Made by a program: the position numbers and the translations under genes. A DNA stretch of 42,225 nucleotides, from contig NZ_CAKMHQ010000089.1 of the NCBI RefSeq assembly GCF_927312905.1, positions 1 through 42,225 of the forward strand, in the 5' to 3' direction. The stretch comes from Candidatus Nitrotoga sp. 1052 (GTDB lineage: Bacteria; Pseudomonadota; Gammaproteobacteria; Burkholderiales; Gallionellaceae). Below the pieces are notes generated by a model, which was not told where the DNA came from, made no database searches, and saw only the letters and a list, made by a program, of their open reading frames with translations. Positions 24,853 through 35,100 of this stretch are shown one piece after another; within the stretch, counting starts at the first letter, position 1; every line of letters begins with the position of its first letter.

Positions 24853-25230
24853 ATGTCAAATGAGAACCCCCACAAAGCTACCGGGCTACGCCGGTTGGTG
24901 AATGCCATGAGCTATTCCCTTTCTGGACTACTGCTTGCTTGGCAAGATGAGGCCGCCTTTCGCCAGGAAGTTATTCTCGCCATCGTTCTTGTGCCGGTGG
25001 CCTTCATGGTGCCAGTGGGTGTGACCCAGCGGGTGCTGCTGGTAGCTAGCGTCATGCTGGTGCTGGTGGTGGAAATGATCAACTCGGCCATTGAAGCCAC
25101 CGTGGATCGGGTATCCCTGGATATTCATCCATTGGCCAAGAAAGCAAAAGACATGGGCAGCGCTGCTGTTTTGTTGGCACTGACGAATGCCGTTCTGACT
25201 TGGACCATGATTCTCTGGTCCTTGGGGTAA
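24853..25230 (+). CDS. dgkA: Diacylglycerol kinase
   Basis: A 125-aa inner-membrane enzyme that phosphorylates diacylglycerol with ATP to phosphatidic acid. It has the usual three helices and the family signature VVEMINSAIEATVDRV followed by HPLAKKAKDMGSAAVLLAL, which contains the active-site Glu and Asn. The N-terminal amphipathic part has the conserved A(W)xxExAFRQE pattern (AWQDEAAFRQEV). ATG 24853 is preferred over GTG 24838. It ends eight bases before bcsE and so appears to be the first gene of the cellulose operon. DgkA recycles diacylglycerol left when head groups are taken from phospholipids, which fits the phosphoethanolamine transferase BcsG in the same operon. Confidence 0.93.
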   Translation: MSNENPHKATGLRRLVNAMSYSLSGLLLAWQDEAAFRQEVILAIVLVPVAFMVPVGVTQRVLLVASVMLVLVVEMINSAIEATVDRVSLDIHPLAKKAKDMGSAAVLLALTNAVLTWTMILWSLG

Positions 25231-25238
25231 AGATAAAT

Positions 25239-27044
25239 ATGCTCGGGCGATTCGTGTCTTTGATCATGCGCTCATTGCGCAGAGGCAATGTTCTGGTGGA
25301 TGCCACGATCAATCAGACTCGTCTGGGAGTGCTTGGTTTACCTGCTGATGTTGGCCTGTGCAGCGCCGGCTTGGCAAGTGTTCTGCTAGTGCGGGACGAG
25401 GCGCTAGGGCAGTGTTGCGCACTATCGTCAGCACGGAATTTTAGAAAGGCAGGGCCGCTGGCCATACTGGCATCGGGAGGGTCCGGCCAGAAATTTATGG
25501 ACCAGTTCGCCCGCAGTCTTGATAGCCCCGATGAATGCAGCCGCGGTGCACTTGTTTTTTTCCGTATTACCGATGATTGTGCCGAAACCATGGGGCGACT
25601 TGGCGCTAATCGTTTCTTTGATGAGATTGATGCTTGTGGTGTGACAGCACAACACGCTGTGCTGGTTCAGGAGGGTCAGGCGATCTTCGATTGGCAAAAC
25701 CATGATCTACTTATCAAACAGTGGCAGGCCTGGAAGACTTGGGCTACTAATCATCATGCTCCCATTCTCCTGATAATCGAGGATATTAACGGAGCTCATG
25801 GTTTTTTGTCATTACTGCGAATGTTGCCGGAACTTGTGCCCAACCTCGCAGTGCTGGACGCGGATTGCGGCGGTGGCTTGTTAACGGTTGAACGGTGGGC
25901 GGGGCAGGATAAGAGTGTAAATCGGCAATTCGGCCTGAAATTGTCCGCACAGGATAAATCTCTGCATTCAGATGGCTCTGAAATGAATGCTAGAGGGCAG
26001 GTGGTTCTTTATGCGCCTGACCAAGGGCGGGTCATAGCGACAGCCGCTATCGTGGCTGGGGTAAAGGGTGTGCCCGCAGAATGGACAGTGGTAAATAATC
26101 TGTCTGATATGGAAGCGGTCTGTAATAATGCGGTGGCCGCTACCATCCTGTTGCATGCGGATGGTGACCAAGAGTTTGAAACGCTATCGCGATTCGTCCA
26201 TCGCATGCGCCTGTCCCATCCACGTTCCCTAAAAATTATCGTGCGAGAGGTTGGCAATAAACTCCGTTACAACAATGAGTTGGTGCTCCTGCGTTTGGGG
26301 GTAAACTTGATGGTGCACAAGGAAACTCCATTCTCTCGCTTATTGCAGGTAATAAATGACATAGCTGCCCAGACCTTCAGTCGTCCGGTTGAGAATGAAT
26401 ATCTTCTTGCTGTGCAGGCCGCTGAGCCGAACCGGGTTGCCGGTTACCTATCGCCGTCCACCTTTTGTCGCGAAGTGGCAGCAATGCTCAAACGTTCCGA
26501 GCGTATCAATCTGGGCCATAGCCTGGTGCATCTTCCAATTCTTTCACGGGTAGCACAACTGGATGCTCTCCAGGCCTGCCAGGCACGAAGATTTGGCGAT
26601 ATCTTTACCGCCGATCAGAATAGTGTTTATCTGTTTTTGTTTGCTTGCCGGGAGTCTGATGTGGATTCGACGCTCGATCGGCTTTTTTCCGTGCCTGTGA
26701 CGGAACTGTTTTCTTCCCATATCATTGAGCCGACACCAGAGCTGATCTTGGAAACCGTAGGTCAGCTGCGGCGAGACAACGAAAGCTCGCCTATGTCCGA
26801 TTACTCGGCGATGCTGCAAGTCGGCCTGCCGATTCTGGAAGACAAAGTCGAGCGCCCGATTGCAACAACTGGCCTCCAGGAGGAGGTGGTGCAAATTTTC
26901 CCGCCTTCATCGACTGAAATCACTGAGCCCAAATTGACATGCCCCGTGGTCAAGCACCGGGCCATGCGGCCTTTCCCCCTACCTCGGCATGTAACGACTG
27001 ACATGCTTTCTACTTTTTCTGAACAAGCCCTCAATAATGCTTGA
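25239..27044 (+). CDS. bcsE: Cellulose biosynthesis protein BcsE (c-di-GMP-binding)
   Basis: A 601-aa cytoplasmic protein. The C-terminal GIL (GGDEF I-site-like) domain contains ARRFGDIFTADQNSVYLFLF, in which R451-F-G-D454 is the RxxD c-di-GMP-binding motif. E. coli BcsE has RxxD at the equivalent place. The middle part (LKIIVREVGNKLRYNNELVL, LLRLGVNLMVHKE) resembles the degenerate receiver-like domain, and the N-terminal half carries the scaffold region. A Pro-rich tail of about 60 residues follows. BcsE raises cellulose output by gathering c-di-GMP and the Bcs complex at the membrane. ATG 25239 starts eight bases behind dgkA. The end overlaps bcsF by eight bases. Confidence 0.88.
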   Translation: MLGRFVSLIMRSLRRGNVLVDATINQTRLGVLGLPADVGLCSAGLASVLLVRDEALGQCCALSSARNFRKAGPLAILASGGSGQKFMDQFARSLDSPDECSRGALVFFRITDDCAETMGRLGANRFFDEIDACGVTAQHAVLVQEGQAIFDWQNHDLLIKQWQAWKTWATNHHAPILLIIEDINGAHGFLSLLRMLPELVPNLAVLDADCGGGLLTVERWAGQDKSVNRQFGLKLSAQDKSLHSDGSEMNARGQVVLYAPDQGRVIATAAIVAGVKGVPAEWTVVNNLSDMEAVCNNAVAATILLHADGDQEFETLSRFVHRMRLSHPRSLKIIVREVGNKLRYNNELVLLRLGVNLMVHKETPFSRLLQVINDIAAQTFSRPVENEYLLAVQAAEPNRVAGYLSPSTFCREVAAMLKRSERINLGHSLVHLPILSRVAQLDALQACQARRFGDIFTADQNSVYLFLFACRESDVDSTLDRLFSVPVTELFSSHIIEPTPELILETVGQLRRDNESSPMSDYSAMLQVGLPILEDKVERPIATTGLQEEVVQIFPPSSTEITEPKLTCPVVKHRAMRPFPLPRHVTTDMLSTFSEQALNNA

Positions 27045-27207
27045 AAATTTCCTGTTATCCTTCCTTTCAGGCGCAGTGCTAGCTGTAATTGCCTATTATG
27101 TTCTGAAGTACCGGTTGCTACGACGCCTGTTCTTGCGTCGGCATTTGCGTTGCATAGTGCCCTATAAGCCTAGTCACACCGAACGGGTGCCTGGCTCAAG
27201 GGACTGA
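27037..27207 (+). CDS. bcsF: BcsF-like small membrane protein
   Basis: A 56-aa protein overlapping the end of bcsE by eight bases. One N-terminal membrane helix (FLLSFLSGAVLAVIAYYVLK) is followed by a strongly basic stretch (RLLRRLFLRRHLR) and a tail VPYKPSHTERV. E. coli BcsF is 63 aa, has one helix, and recruits BcsE to the membrane in class-II cellulose systems. Identity rests on position between bcsE and bcsQ, size and topology more than on sequence. Confidence 0.75.
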   Translation: MLENFLLSFLSGAVLAVIAYYVLKYRLLRRLFLRRHLRCIVPYKPSHTERVPGSRD

Positions 27208-27210
27208 CTC

Positions 27211-27984
27211 ATGTTCAAAATTGCCATTGTTTCAGCCGCAGGCGGTGTCGGTCGATCCACTCTGACGGCCAGCCTGGCCACTTTGCTTGCCCAGCGCGAA
27301 ATTGCGGTTCTGGCCCTGGACTTCGATCCCCAAAACCTATTATCCACTCTGCTCGGTAGTGATGAAGTTAGCTTAGGTGGACTGCTACCGGACTACCTGA
27401 CAAGGAAAGAATTTGGCAAGAGTGCGCTTGTCAATTCAAACGAAGTGGCTTGTTTGCCGTTTGGTCGGGCTAATGAAGCCAGCCTGGTTACTTTTGAGCA
27501 ACACCTGCGTACAGAACCCGAGTGGCTCAAGAAATGTATCGCTCAGATTGATTATCCGCCAGGGGCTTTTCTACTAATGGATACACCCCGTTTGCCTTCT
27601 CCCTATGCACGCCAGGCCATGGTTGCAGCAGACTTGGTGCTTGCTGTGCTGGCGCCAGATGTTCGCTCCTTGGCTCTGTTACCAGCGGTGGAAGCTGCGC
27701 TGTCCCGGTGCGCTCCAGGGCGTCAGTCCATCTATGTGATGAACGGTCTGGATAGTACCCGAGCACTTCAAAGCGATTTATTGGCACGATTCCGGTCGTC
27801 TCTGCAGATGCGGCTATCACCTTATCCCATTCATCGGGATGAGGCGATTCCACGTGCAGTCGCAAATCGGGCGAACTTACAGAGCTTAAGCCCGGACTCC
27901 CTAGTCGCCCATGATTTGAACGGCTTGCTCAACTGGCTGCTTGCTGGACCTGCAAGCAGCCTCGACGGAAGGGTGCAAGTTTGA
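27211..27984 (+). CDS. bcsQ: BcsQ, ParA/MinD-family ATPase
   Basis: A 257-aa SIMIBI-class ATPase that helps assemble and position the cellulose synthase at the membrane. The deviant P-loop is VSAAGGVGRSTLTASLA. It lacks both lysines of the standard KGGxGKT motif, and E. coli BcsQ is also deviant there. Switch regions are LALDFDPQNLL and FLLMDTPRLPSPYARQAM. The YhjQ-type C-terminus with YPIHRDEAIPRAVANRANL is present. It starts three bases behind bcsF and its stop shares one base with the bcsA ATG (TGATG), so translation of BcsQ and BcsA is coupled. BcsR, the usual small partner in E. coli, was not found. Confidence 0.92.
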   Translation: MFKIAIVSAAGGVGRSTLTASLATLLAQREIAVLALDFDPQNLLSTLLGSDEVSLGGLLPDYLTRKEFGKSALVNSNEVACLPFGRANEASLVTFEQHLRTEPEWLKKCIAQIDYPPGAFLLMDTPRLPSPYARQAMVAADLVLAVLAPDVRSLALLPAVEAALSRCAPGRQSIYVMNGLDSTRALQSDLLARFRSSLQMRLSPYPIHRDEAIPRAVANRANLQSLSPDSLVAHDLNGLLNWLLAGPASSLDGRVQV

Positions 27985-30548
27985 TGCGCTATTTTCTGCT
28001 CTGGGCCGCTCGTCATTTTGGTGTGTTTCGGCCGGACCAATCAAGTCTATGGCTGAAGCGACTGTTCTGGTTGCCGAAGGCTGATGAGTTGGCTGCATCG
28101 GCCCGACTGGAGGTTAGATCGCGCCCTGATCCGATGGGCTGGCTGGCTAAGGAACTGGGAGTGGTTGACAAGCGTAGCGTCTGGCAGTGGGTGCTGCATT
28201 TATTTATTTATCCTCCGGATCGAGCCGCACGCACTGAAACCTCTTTCTGGAGCACTTTTCTTGCCTTGTCGGTTCACACTATTGGCCTGCTGTTTTCCGC
28301 TGTGGTGTGGATTGTACTGGCAGGAGTTCGAGTCCTGCGCTGGCTTTGGCAGCGGCTGCTCTCATTCCTGCCGACAGTGGACCACGAGGCGGTTGGTCGC
28401 CGCTTGGAGGGCTGGCTGGAGGCGCCTTCTTTTCGCAAGCCTTTGCTACTCTGGTTGCTGGTTCTATCTTCAACATTCTTTTTCTGGCTGGTGGTCACCA
28501 CTCCCTTTACCTGGTTTGGGCAGTTTTTATTCCTTGTCTGCTTGTGGGGAACCGCGCTGTTCGTGCGGCGCATTCCCGGTAATCTGCCCGCTCTGATATT
28601 GATCGCCCTTTCAGTGCTGGCATCATGCCGCTACGGCTGGTGGCGATTGACCCAGACCATCCCGCTGGATTCCGGCTGGGAGACCTTTCTTGCCATCGGT
28701 TTGCTCCTTGCGGAGATATATACTTGGCTGGTTCTTCTGCTTGGCTACGTCCAGAATGCCTGGCCCCTCAAGCGGCACACCTTGAGCCTGCCAGCGGACA
28801 CCACCCTGTGGCCCAGTGTCGATGTATTCATTCCCACCTACAACGAGCCTCTCAAGGTGGTGGAGCCGACGGTTCTTGCTGCCAAGGGGATAGACTGGCC
28901 CAGAGATAAGCTCAATATTTATATCCTAGACGATGGGCGACGGGATGAATTCCGTCGCTTTGCCAAGGAAGCCGGGGTGGGTTACATCATTCGGCCCGAC
29001 AACGCCCATGCCAAGGCGGGCAATCTGAACCATGCACTAAAATTGACTAGCGGCGAGTACGTGGCCATTTTTGACTGCGATCACCTGCCCACTAACTCCT
29101 TTCTGCAGTCGACAATGGGCTGGTTTCTCAAGGACAAGCGTTGCGCCATGCTGCAGACGCCCCATCACTTTTTTTCCCCTGACACCTTCGAGCGCAACCT
29201 CGGCACTTTCCGCAAGGTTCCCAACGAGGGCGCCTTGTTCTATGGCTTGATCCAGGACGGCAACGATTTCTGGAATGCCACCTTTTTCTGTGGCTCTTGT
29301 GCGGTAATGCGTCGGGGGCCACTCGAAGAGGTAGGAGGGGTTGCCGTTGAAACGGTGACCGAAGATGCCCACACCGCCCTGAAACTCCACCGGCTCGGCT
29401 ACACTACTGCCTACATCAATATTCCTTTAGCAGCAGGGCTGGCTACCGAAAGCCTCTCAAGCCACATCGGCCAGCGTATCCGCTGGGCACGAGGCATGGC
29501 GCAGATTTTTAGAATCGACAATCCATTCTTGGGTAAGGGTTTGAGCTTCTTTCAGCGCATCTGTTACAGCAACGCGATGCTGCATTTCTTCTATGGAATT
29601 CCGCGCCTTATTTTTCTGACGGCCCCTTTGACCTATCTTTATTTCGAAGTCCACATCATCAGCGCGGCAGCCGCCATGCTCGCCCTCTACGTGCTGCCCC
29701 ACATGCTGCAGGCCAATCTGGCCAATGCACACATCCAGGGGCCGCATCGGCACTCGTTCTGGGCCGAGGTATATGAGTCGGTTTTGGCTTGGTACATCAT
29801 CCTGCCCACTGCCGTCGCCGTCTTTAATCCTGGGGCCGGAAAATTCAATGTCACGGCCAAAGGAGGCCTGATCGAGAACTCTTTCTTCGATTGGACCATT
29901 TCCAAACCGTATATCGTACTAGCTGTACTTAATATTGCCGGGTTGTCCATCGGCCTGGGGCGGCTTTTCTTCTGGAACACTTTTGAAATGGGAACAGTGT
30001 TGCTCAACCTGAGCTGGACAATCTACAACCTCCTGATATTAGGTGCAGCAATTGGCGTCGCCACTGAAGCCAGGCAAGTGCGAGTATCCCACCGGGTATC
30101 TGCTAACCTGTTGGTAGCATTGCATTTTATGGATGGGAGTACCAAGATGTGTCGCACCGAAGACTATTCCATGACTGGCCTTGGCCTGATGCTCGACCGG
30201 GAATTAGAGTTGCCGGTGAAAGAACGGGTTTGGGTTTCGCTTTGGAATGACGAGGTGGAATTCGCCTTTCCTGCAAGAGTAATTGCGAGTCATGGCAACA
30301 AGCTTGGAGTTCAGTTCGACAATCTGAGCATAGAGCAGGAAGCAAATCTGGTTCAGTGTACTTTTGCCCGGCCCGATGCCTGGAGCAATTGGTCGGACGA
30401 GCAGGGCGTGGATCGCCCGCTGCAAAGCCTGAAAGAAATAGCCACCTTTGGGTTCAAGGGTTACCGCAGTCTGTGGCGTAACCTGGGCAAGGGTTTGGCG
30501 AGGCAGCGTCAGTTGGTGCGGGGTTGGCTTGGGAGACAAATGATTTGA
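27984..30548 (+). CDS. bcsA: Cellulose synthase catalytic subunit BcsA
   Basis: An 854-aa inner-membrane glycosyltransferase (GT2) that polymerises UDP-glucose into cellulose and moves the chain through its own channel. Glycosyltransferase residues are visible: DDG (316-318), DCD (364-366), TED (459-461) and QRIRW (497-501). The active-site loops lie between four N-terminal helices (about 90-270) and four C-terminal helices (about 525-690). The PilZ domain carries RQVRVSHR (697-704) and DYSMTG (727-732), the two c-di-GMP contacts that relieve autoinhibition. The long N-terminus before the first helix is typical of the E. coli-type enzyme. Start ATG 27984 overlaps bcsQ. BcsB, its obligate partner, is encoded 7 kb away on the other strand. 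Confidence 0.96.
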   Translation: MRYFLLWAARHFGVFRPDQSSLWLKRLFWLPKADELAASARLEVRSRPDPMGWLAKELGVVDKRSVWQWVLHLFIYPPDRAARTETSFWSTFLALSVHTIGLLFSAVVWIVLAGVRVLRWLWQRLLSFLPTVDHEAVGRRLEGWLEAPSFRKPLLLWLLVLSSTFFFWLVVTTPFTWFGQFLFLVCLWGTALFVRRIPGNLPALILIALSVLASCRYGWWRLTQTIPLDSGWETFLAIGLLLAEIYTWLVLLLGYVQNAWPLKRHTLSLPADTTLWPSVDVFIPTYNEPLKVVEPTVLAAKGIDWPRDKLNIYILDDGRRDEFRRFAKEAGVGYIIRPDNAHAKAGNLNHALKLTSGEYVAIFDCDHLPTNSFLQSTMGWFLKDKRCAMLQTPHHFFSPDTFERNLGTFRKVPNEGALFYGLIQDGNDFWNATFFCGSCAVMRRGPLEEVGGVAVETVTEDAHTALKLHRLGYTTAYINIPLAAGLATESLSSHIGQRIRWARGMAQIFRIDNPFLGKGLSFFQRICYSNAMLHFFYGIPRLIFLTAPLTYLYFEVHIISAAAAMLALYVLPHMLQANLANAHIQGPHRHSFWAEVYESVLAWYIILPTAVAVFNPGAGKFNVTAKGGLIENSFFDWTISKPYIVLAVLNIAGLSIGLGRLFFWNTFEMGTVLLNLSWTIYNLLILGAAIGVATEARQVRVSHRVSANLLVALHFMDGSTKMCRTEDYSMTGLGLMLDRELELPVKERVWVSLWNDEVEFAFPARVIASHGNKLGVQFDNLSIEQEANLVQCTFARPDAWSNWSDEQGVDRPLQSLKEIATFGFKGYRSLWRNLGKGLARQRQLVRGWLGRQMI

Positions 30549-30588
30549 TGATTTCAGGCTGTATAAATTTCGGGAGTCGATAACAAAT

Positions 30589-32157
30589 ATGGGTTACTGG
30601 AGTATTTATTTTATTGCCAAACTGGGCCTGTTTTACAGCGGGTTTATTGGTTTTCACTGGCTACCAAACCTGATCTTCGCCGTTACGCTTGTACTGCCTC
30701 TGGCGTCTAACCGCCATCGCCTGATACGCACGGTTCTGGCGATGCCAGTAGGTCTAGCCCTGCTTTATCATGATTCCTGGCTGCCGCCGATTTCGCGCGT
30801 CCTTTCCCAGAAGGAAGCTCTGACAGGGTTCGGCAATGATTACCTGCTGGAGCTCCTGGGCCGCTTTGTGAATCTCTGGATACTTGCTGCTCTGGGACTT
30901 CTGTTGGTGGTTTATCTGCTGCTGCGTCGCCGTCTGCGTTTTGCCACACTGGCTTTTCTTGGCATCCTGAGCGCGCCTATTGTTAGCCTACAGGGTGGCA
31001 ATATCGTCCAGATTGTTTCTCCCCGTCCGGCGCTAGCGGGTGTAAGCGCCACTGTTTCGCCGGATAAGCAGGAGCCGACGGCCCAGCTAGAAGCCTTTTA
31101 CGCCGCCGAACAGGGCAAGCGGGTGAGCTTTCCATCTATTGCAGACTCTGCCGTGCCCTTTGATGTGGTGTTCCTGCATGTCTGTTCTCTTTCATGGGAC
31201 GACATGGACTACGTGGGCGAAAGCAACGTCACCCTGTTAAATCATTTTGATGTAGTGTTTCGTCGTTTTAATTCGGCCGCCAGTTACAGCGGTCCCGGTG
31301 CCTTACGCCTGTTTCGCAGTAATTGCGGCCAACTTTCGCACAGCAAGATGTATGAAGGGGATGCATCCCAGTGCAACCTGTTCCGCAATTTTGAGGCTGC
31401 TGGCTTCGAAGTGCGTGGCCTGCTCAATCATGACGGACACTTCGACCAGTTCGCAAGTCTGGTACAAGGATTATCTGGTATCGGGGTAAAGCTGGACGAC
31501 AATCGCTTCGCGCCCGTATCTATGCGAAGTTTTGACGACACCCCTATTTACGAGGATTTCCCGCTACTCTCGGAGTGGTGGAAGCACCAGCAGCCATCTG
31601 GCCGGCCACGAGCCTTGTACTACAACACCACTACCTTGCATGACGGAAACCGTATTCCTGGGGTAAAGTCGCGTTCTAGTCTGGAAACTTTCAAGCCGCG
31701 TCTGGATAAATTGATGTCGGATTTTGATCGCTTCATCACCTTTCTTGAGGACAGGGGGAGGCCGGTGGTAGTGATTCTGGTGCCAGAACATGGCGCTGCC
31801 TTGCGGGGAGACAAGGTGCAGATATCCGGTATGCGTGAAATTCCCAATCCCAAAATCACCCTGGTACCTGCCGCCATCAAGCTGATAGGCTTCAAAGGTA
31901 AGTCAGGGGATGCTCCACGCCAACCCTTGCAGGTGGTCAAGCCGGTTAGTTACTTTGCGATTAGCACGCTTCTTGCCGACTTTATCGCGGATAGCCCCTT
32001 TACCGGGACTGGCGGCAAACCTCTGGCGGAGCGGGTACAAAATCTGCTGGATACACCTTTCGTGAGCGAAAATGAGGATATCGTTGTAATGGGACGTGAG
32101 AACGGTTATCTGATGCGCTCGGAGGGCACCTGGGTCGATTATCAGCCTGGGTTGTGA
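30589..32157 (+). CDS. bcsG: Cellulose phosphoethanolamine transferase BcsG
   Basis: A 522-aa inner-membrane enzyme that transfers phosphoethanolamine from phospholipid to glucose units of the nascent cellulose. The N-terminal part has about four to five helices (LGLFYSGFIGFHWLPNLIFA; LLELLGRFVNLWILAALGLL). The periplasmic alkaline-phosphatase-fold domain contains FNSAASYSGPGALRLFRSNC, in which S234 of SYSGP is the likely nucleophile, and VVVILVPEHGAALRGDKVQI with metal-binding EHG. It starts 40 bases behind bcsA with GGGAG and is the last gene of the plus-strand operon. Its stop at 32155-32157 directly abuts the stop of bcsC on the other strand. Taking the head group from phosphatidylethanolamine would yield diacylglycerol, the DgkA substrate. 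Confidence 0.92.
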   Translation: MGYWSIYFIAKLGLFYSGFIGFHWLPNLIFAVTLVLPLASNRHRLIRTVLAMPVGLALLYHDSWLPPISRVLSQKEALTGFGNDYLLELLGRFVNLWILAALGLLLVVYLLLRRRLRFATLAFLGILSAPIVSLQGGNIVQIVSPRPALAGVSATVSPDKQEPTAQLEAFYAAEQGKRVSFPSIADSAVPFDVVFLHVCSLSWDDMDYVGESNVTLLNHFDVVFRRFNSAASYSGPGALRLFRSNCGQLSHSKMYEGDASQCNLFRNFEAAGFEVRGLLNHDGHFDQFASLVQGLSGIGVKLDDNRFAPVSMRSFDDTPIYEDFPLLSEWWKHQQPSGRPRALYYNTTTLHDGNRIPGVKSRSSLETFKPRLDKLMSDFDRFITFLEDRGRPVVVILVPEHGAALRGDKVQISGMREIPNPKITLVPAAIKLIGFKGKSGDAPRQPLQVVKPVSYFAISTLLADFIADSPFTGTGGKPLAERVQNLLDTPFVSENEDIVVMGRENGYLMRSEGTWVDYQPGL

Positions 32158-35100
32158 TCAGAAGCGGGAGTAGGGCCTAGCCGTTATCGGCGGGAAGCGC
32201 GCTGGTTCTGAATGAGCCTTAAACAAGTAGCGCAGGTATATAAAAGTTAAGTTTGGAGTATAGAAGGCTGTGCGATCCATGTTGTGATATCCACCAATGG
32301 CCAGGTTAGGCGTAACCTGGTATTCGGTTGCCAACCGCAGGGAATAGCCTTTTCCACCACCGTCCCCCCCGGGGTAAAATCCAGGGTCGATGCTATTGCC
32401 ACTATTGACAGCATCACTTTGCAAAGCGCTGTTTGTTGGGTAATAAGGCATACGTTTCTCATCGGTCCAGGCGAAGGAGGTTGAACCCCTCAGCAAATAG
32501 GAAAGCTTCCCGCTACGGCCTGCCCACTCTATCGGCAGGTTCACTGAAGTGTAGCTTTGCGGGCTGTAGTAACCGCCATGACCAAAAGTGTAGAAGGACT
32601 CGTTTTCCTTGTAGCGCCAGTGGGTCAGGGTTAGTCCCAGATTGACCCACATGTCTTCCCGGCGCAGCACGTCCTTGTCTATGCCGATGCGCAGGGCGAG
32701 ACGATTGTTATCGAGTACATTCTTGCCCCGCAATAGGCCATATTCGGCGCTGGCGAAGGTATTAAACTGACCAAAAGTGTGGGCAAGCCGACCGCCAACC
32801 CCGGTATAGGCTATCCCCCCCCAGATTTCACCTGTAGCGGGGTCGCGCGCGCCGGAATAGGAAAGCAGGCTGTTAGTTTGGGGGCGTCGGAAAATTTCAA
32901 GGGCGTAGTCCACTTTGTTTGCTTCCCAGCCTTTGCGAATGCCCCCGACCATATTCTGGACCGGAAAACCGATACCGATCATGCCCAAATCCCAGCGTAA
33001 TTCATCACCCTCATAGCCCATACCGACCGAGGTACCATCTACCTTTTGCGCAAATGGAGGAGGGAGAGAGGATGGCCTCACTCCCAACTTGCCAAAGAGA
33101 GGAGCATCGCCTGCGGCGAGCTCGCCAGCATCGACACTGACCCGGTCCATATGGATGAAGCCATGCCCGTCATAGCCTACCGGCCACCACCCGACCATTG
33201 GAGTCTCCGTTCCGTGATAGGTGGATGTGCCGTTTGAAGAGTTCCTGCTGAGCTTTTCGAACCCTATTTCAATGCGGGGATCTCGCCTGGCCTCAATACG
33301 GGTAATTTCCTCCTCTGCTCTGGTGGGGCGGCGAATTAAAGCTGTTTTCCCCAGCTCTGGTATGGACGGGACGAGGGGGATGTCGGTGCCCAGGTTTGTG
33401 ATGTCTTCGGTCATGAGCAGGCCATGCAAGTTGGATTCCGCTACAGATTTTGGTTTGTCAGCGGCACCTGCATTCTTACCTGCATCGGGCAACCCCAGGG
33501 AGTTGCCAAGTTGTAGTGCTAGGCCGATCAGCGGGCGCTCATGTTCTAGATTGAGGAGAGGCACTGAGTCAGCGGTCGTTGCAATGGTCGTTGCCACGCC
33601 CGGAGCACGCCTCTCCAGGGCCAGTGCTTGGCGGAAATAGGCCAGGGCAGCATGATACTGTCGGTCACTGTGTTCGATACGGCCTGCCTGGATTAGAATA
33701 TCCGGATTGCCGGGGTTGCTGGCGAGCAGATTTGCAATCATCTTTCTAGCTTGGGCTATATTTCCAAGGCGAACTTCCAGCCGGATAACGGATAGCCTGG
33801 TATCCACATCATTCTCACGCAAATGCGGTAGCAGCTGATCGATCGTCTCCTGAGCAGCCTGCTTTTCCCCTGCCTGGGCGTATGCCTGTGCGAGGTTTAA
33901 ACGTGACTCCAGGTCGTCCGGATGTTTATCCAGTATCGCCTTCAAGATCAGCAGGGCGGCTTTCGAGTCGTTAGCCTCCAGCAGCAGGCGAGCCTGGGCT
34001 TTCAGGGTCGAAATCTCGCCTGCTCGACCTGACACAGACGCCCGGGCGGCAAGGGTGCGAGCCTGAGCTTCTTCGCCTCGCTGCAGCAGATGCTCGATTT
34101 GCCGGGCAGTAAGGTCAGTTTCGATTGCCAGAATGGTCTCCCGTTGCTCGTCATTCCAGTCGGAGCGTTGCTGTAGTTCGGGCAGGAAAATGCTTAGTGT
34201 GTCATCCTGTTTGGCCCGATTGAGCAGCGATGCGTAATAGAGCTGGCTGCCGGCCGTTGCAGTTTTCGCGTCAATCAGGTGTCGCTTCATCAGGGCGAGG
34301 CCGCGAGCTGGTTGATCGATGGTAAACCAGCCTTCCGATACTTGTTCGATCGCACTCGGCTTGTCCGCGGCATGTCGTTCAGCAAGAAGCAGCATCTGGA
34401 CTGCTGTGTCCCTCTTGCCGCCAGCTTGGAACTTCTTGGCCTGACGGATGCGCAACTTGATCCAGGTGCGCGTTTCCAGTTCGTTCATGGCGCTGGAACG
34501 TGCCGACAGGGGGATGCGGGCCAAGCGCTGGAGCGCTTCTTCTTCTCGCTCTTGGGCAGTCAGCACCAAAGCATAGGCATAGTTCATGCCGGAGTCGTCC
34601 GGGGCCAGCGCAGCACCCTCTGCCATTACACGGCGACTGAGGGTCTGCAAGCCCAGGCTCTCATACAGATTTGCCAGATCATGGCGAATCCAGGCATCAC
34701 GAGGGGCGAGGAGTAAAGCGGTTTCCAATGCCAGCAGGGCATGGCTGGTGCGGTGAGCGCTGATGAATGCCTCGGCTTCATCCCGTAGCAGGCTGGCTTG
34801 GGTTTCGTTGAACCGGTTAGCTTCCTTGGGGTTTCTTTGGCGAAATTCGGCGATCAATGCTTGGGCTTCATCGCGTCGTTCGCTGCGGGAGAGAAGCGCA
34901 AGTAGGCCGCGCATAGCCGAAGCATTGCCCGCATCCCGTTTGAGAGCATCACGGTAGAGTGATTCGGCACCGGCCAGGTTCTGGCCACGGGCGAGAATAT
35001 TGCCCAGCAGGGCGAGCCCATCGGCATTGTTCGGTTCGATACTCAGTGCTTGCCGTGCAAACTGTTGCGCTTCAGCCAGCTTTCCGGCTTCGAGTAACGC

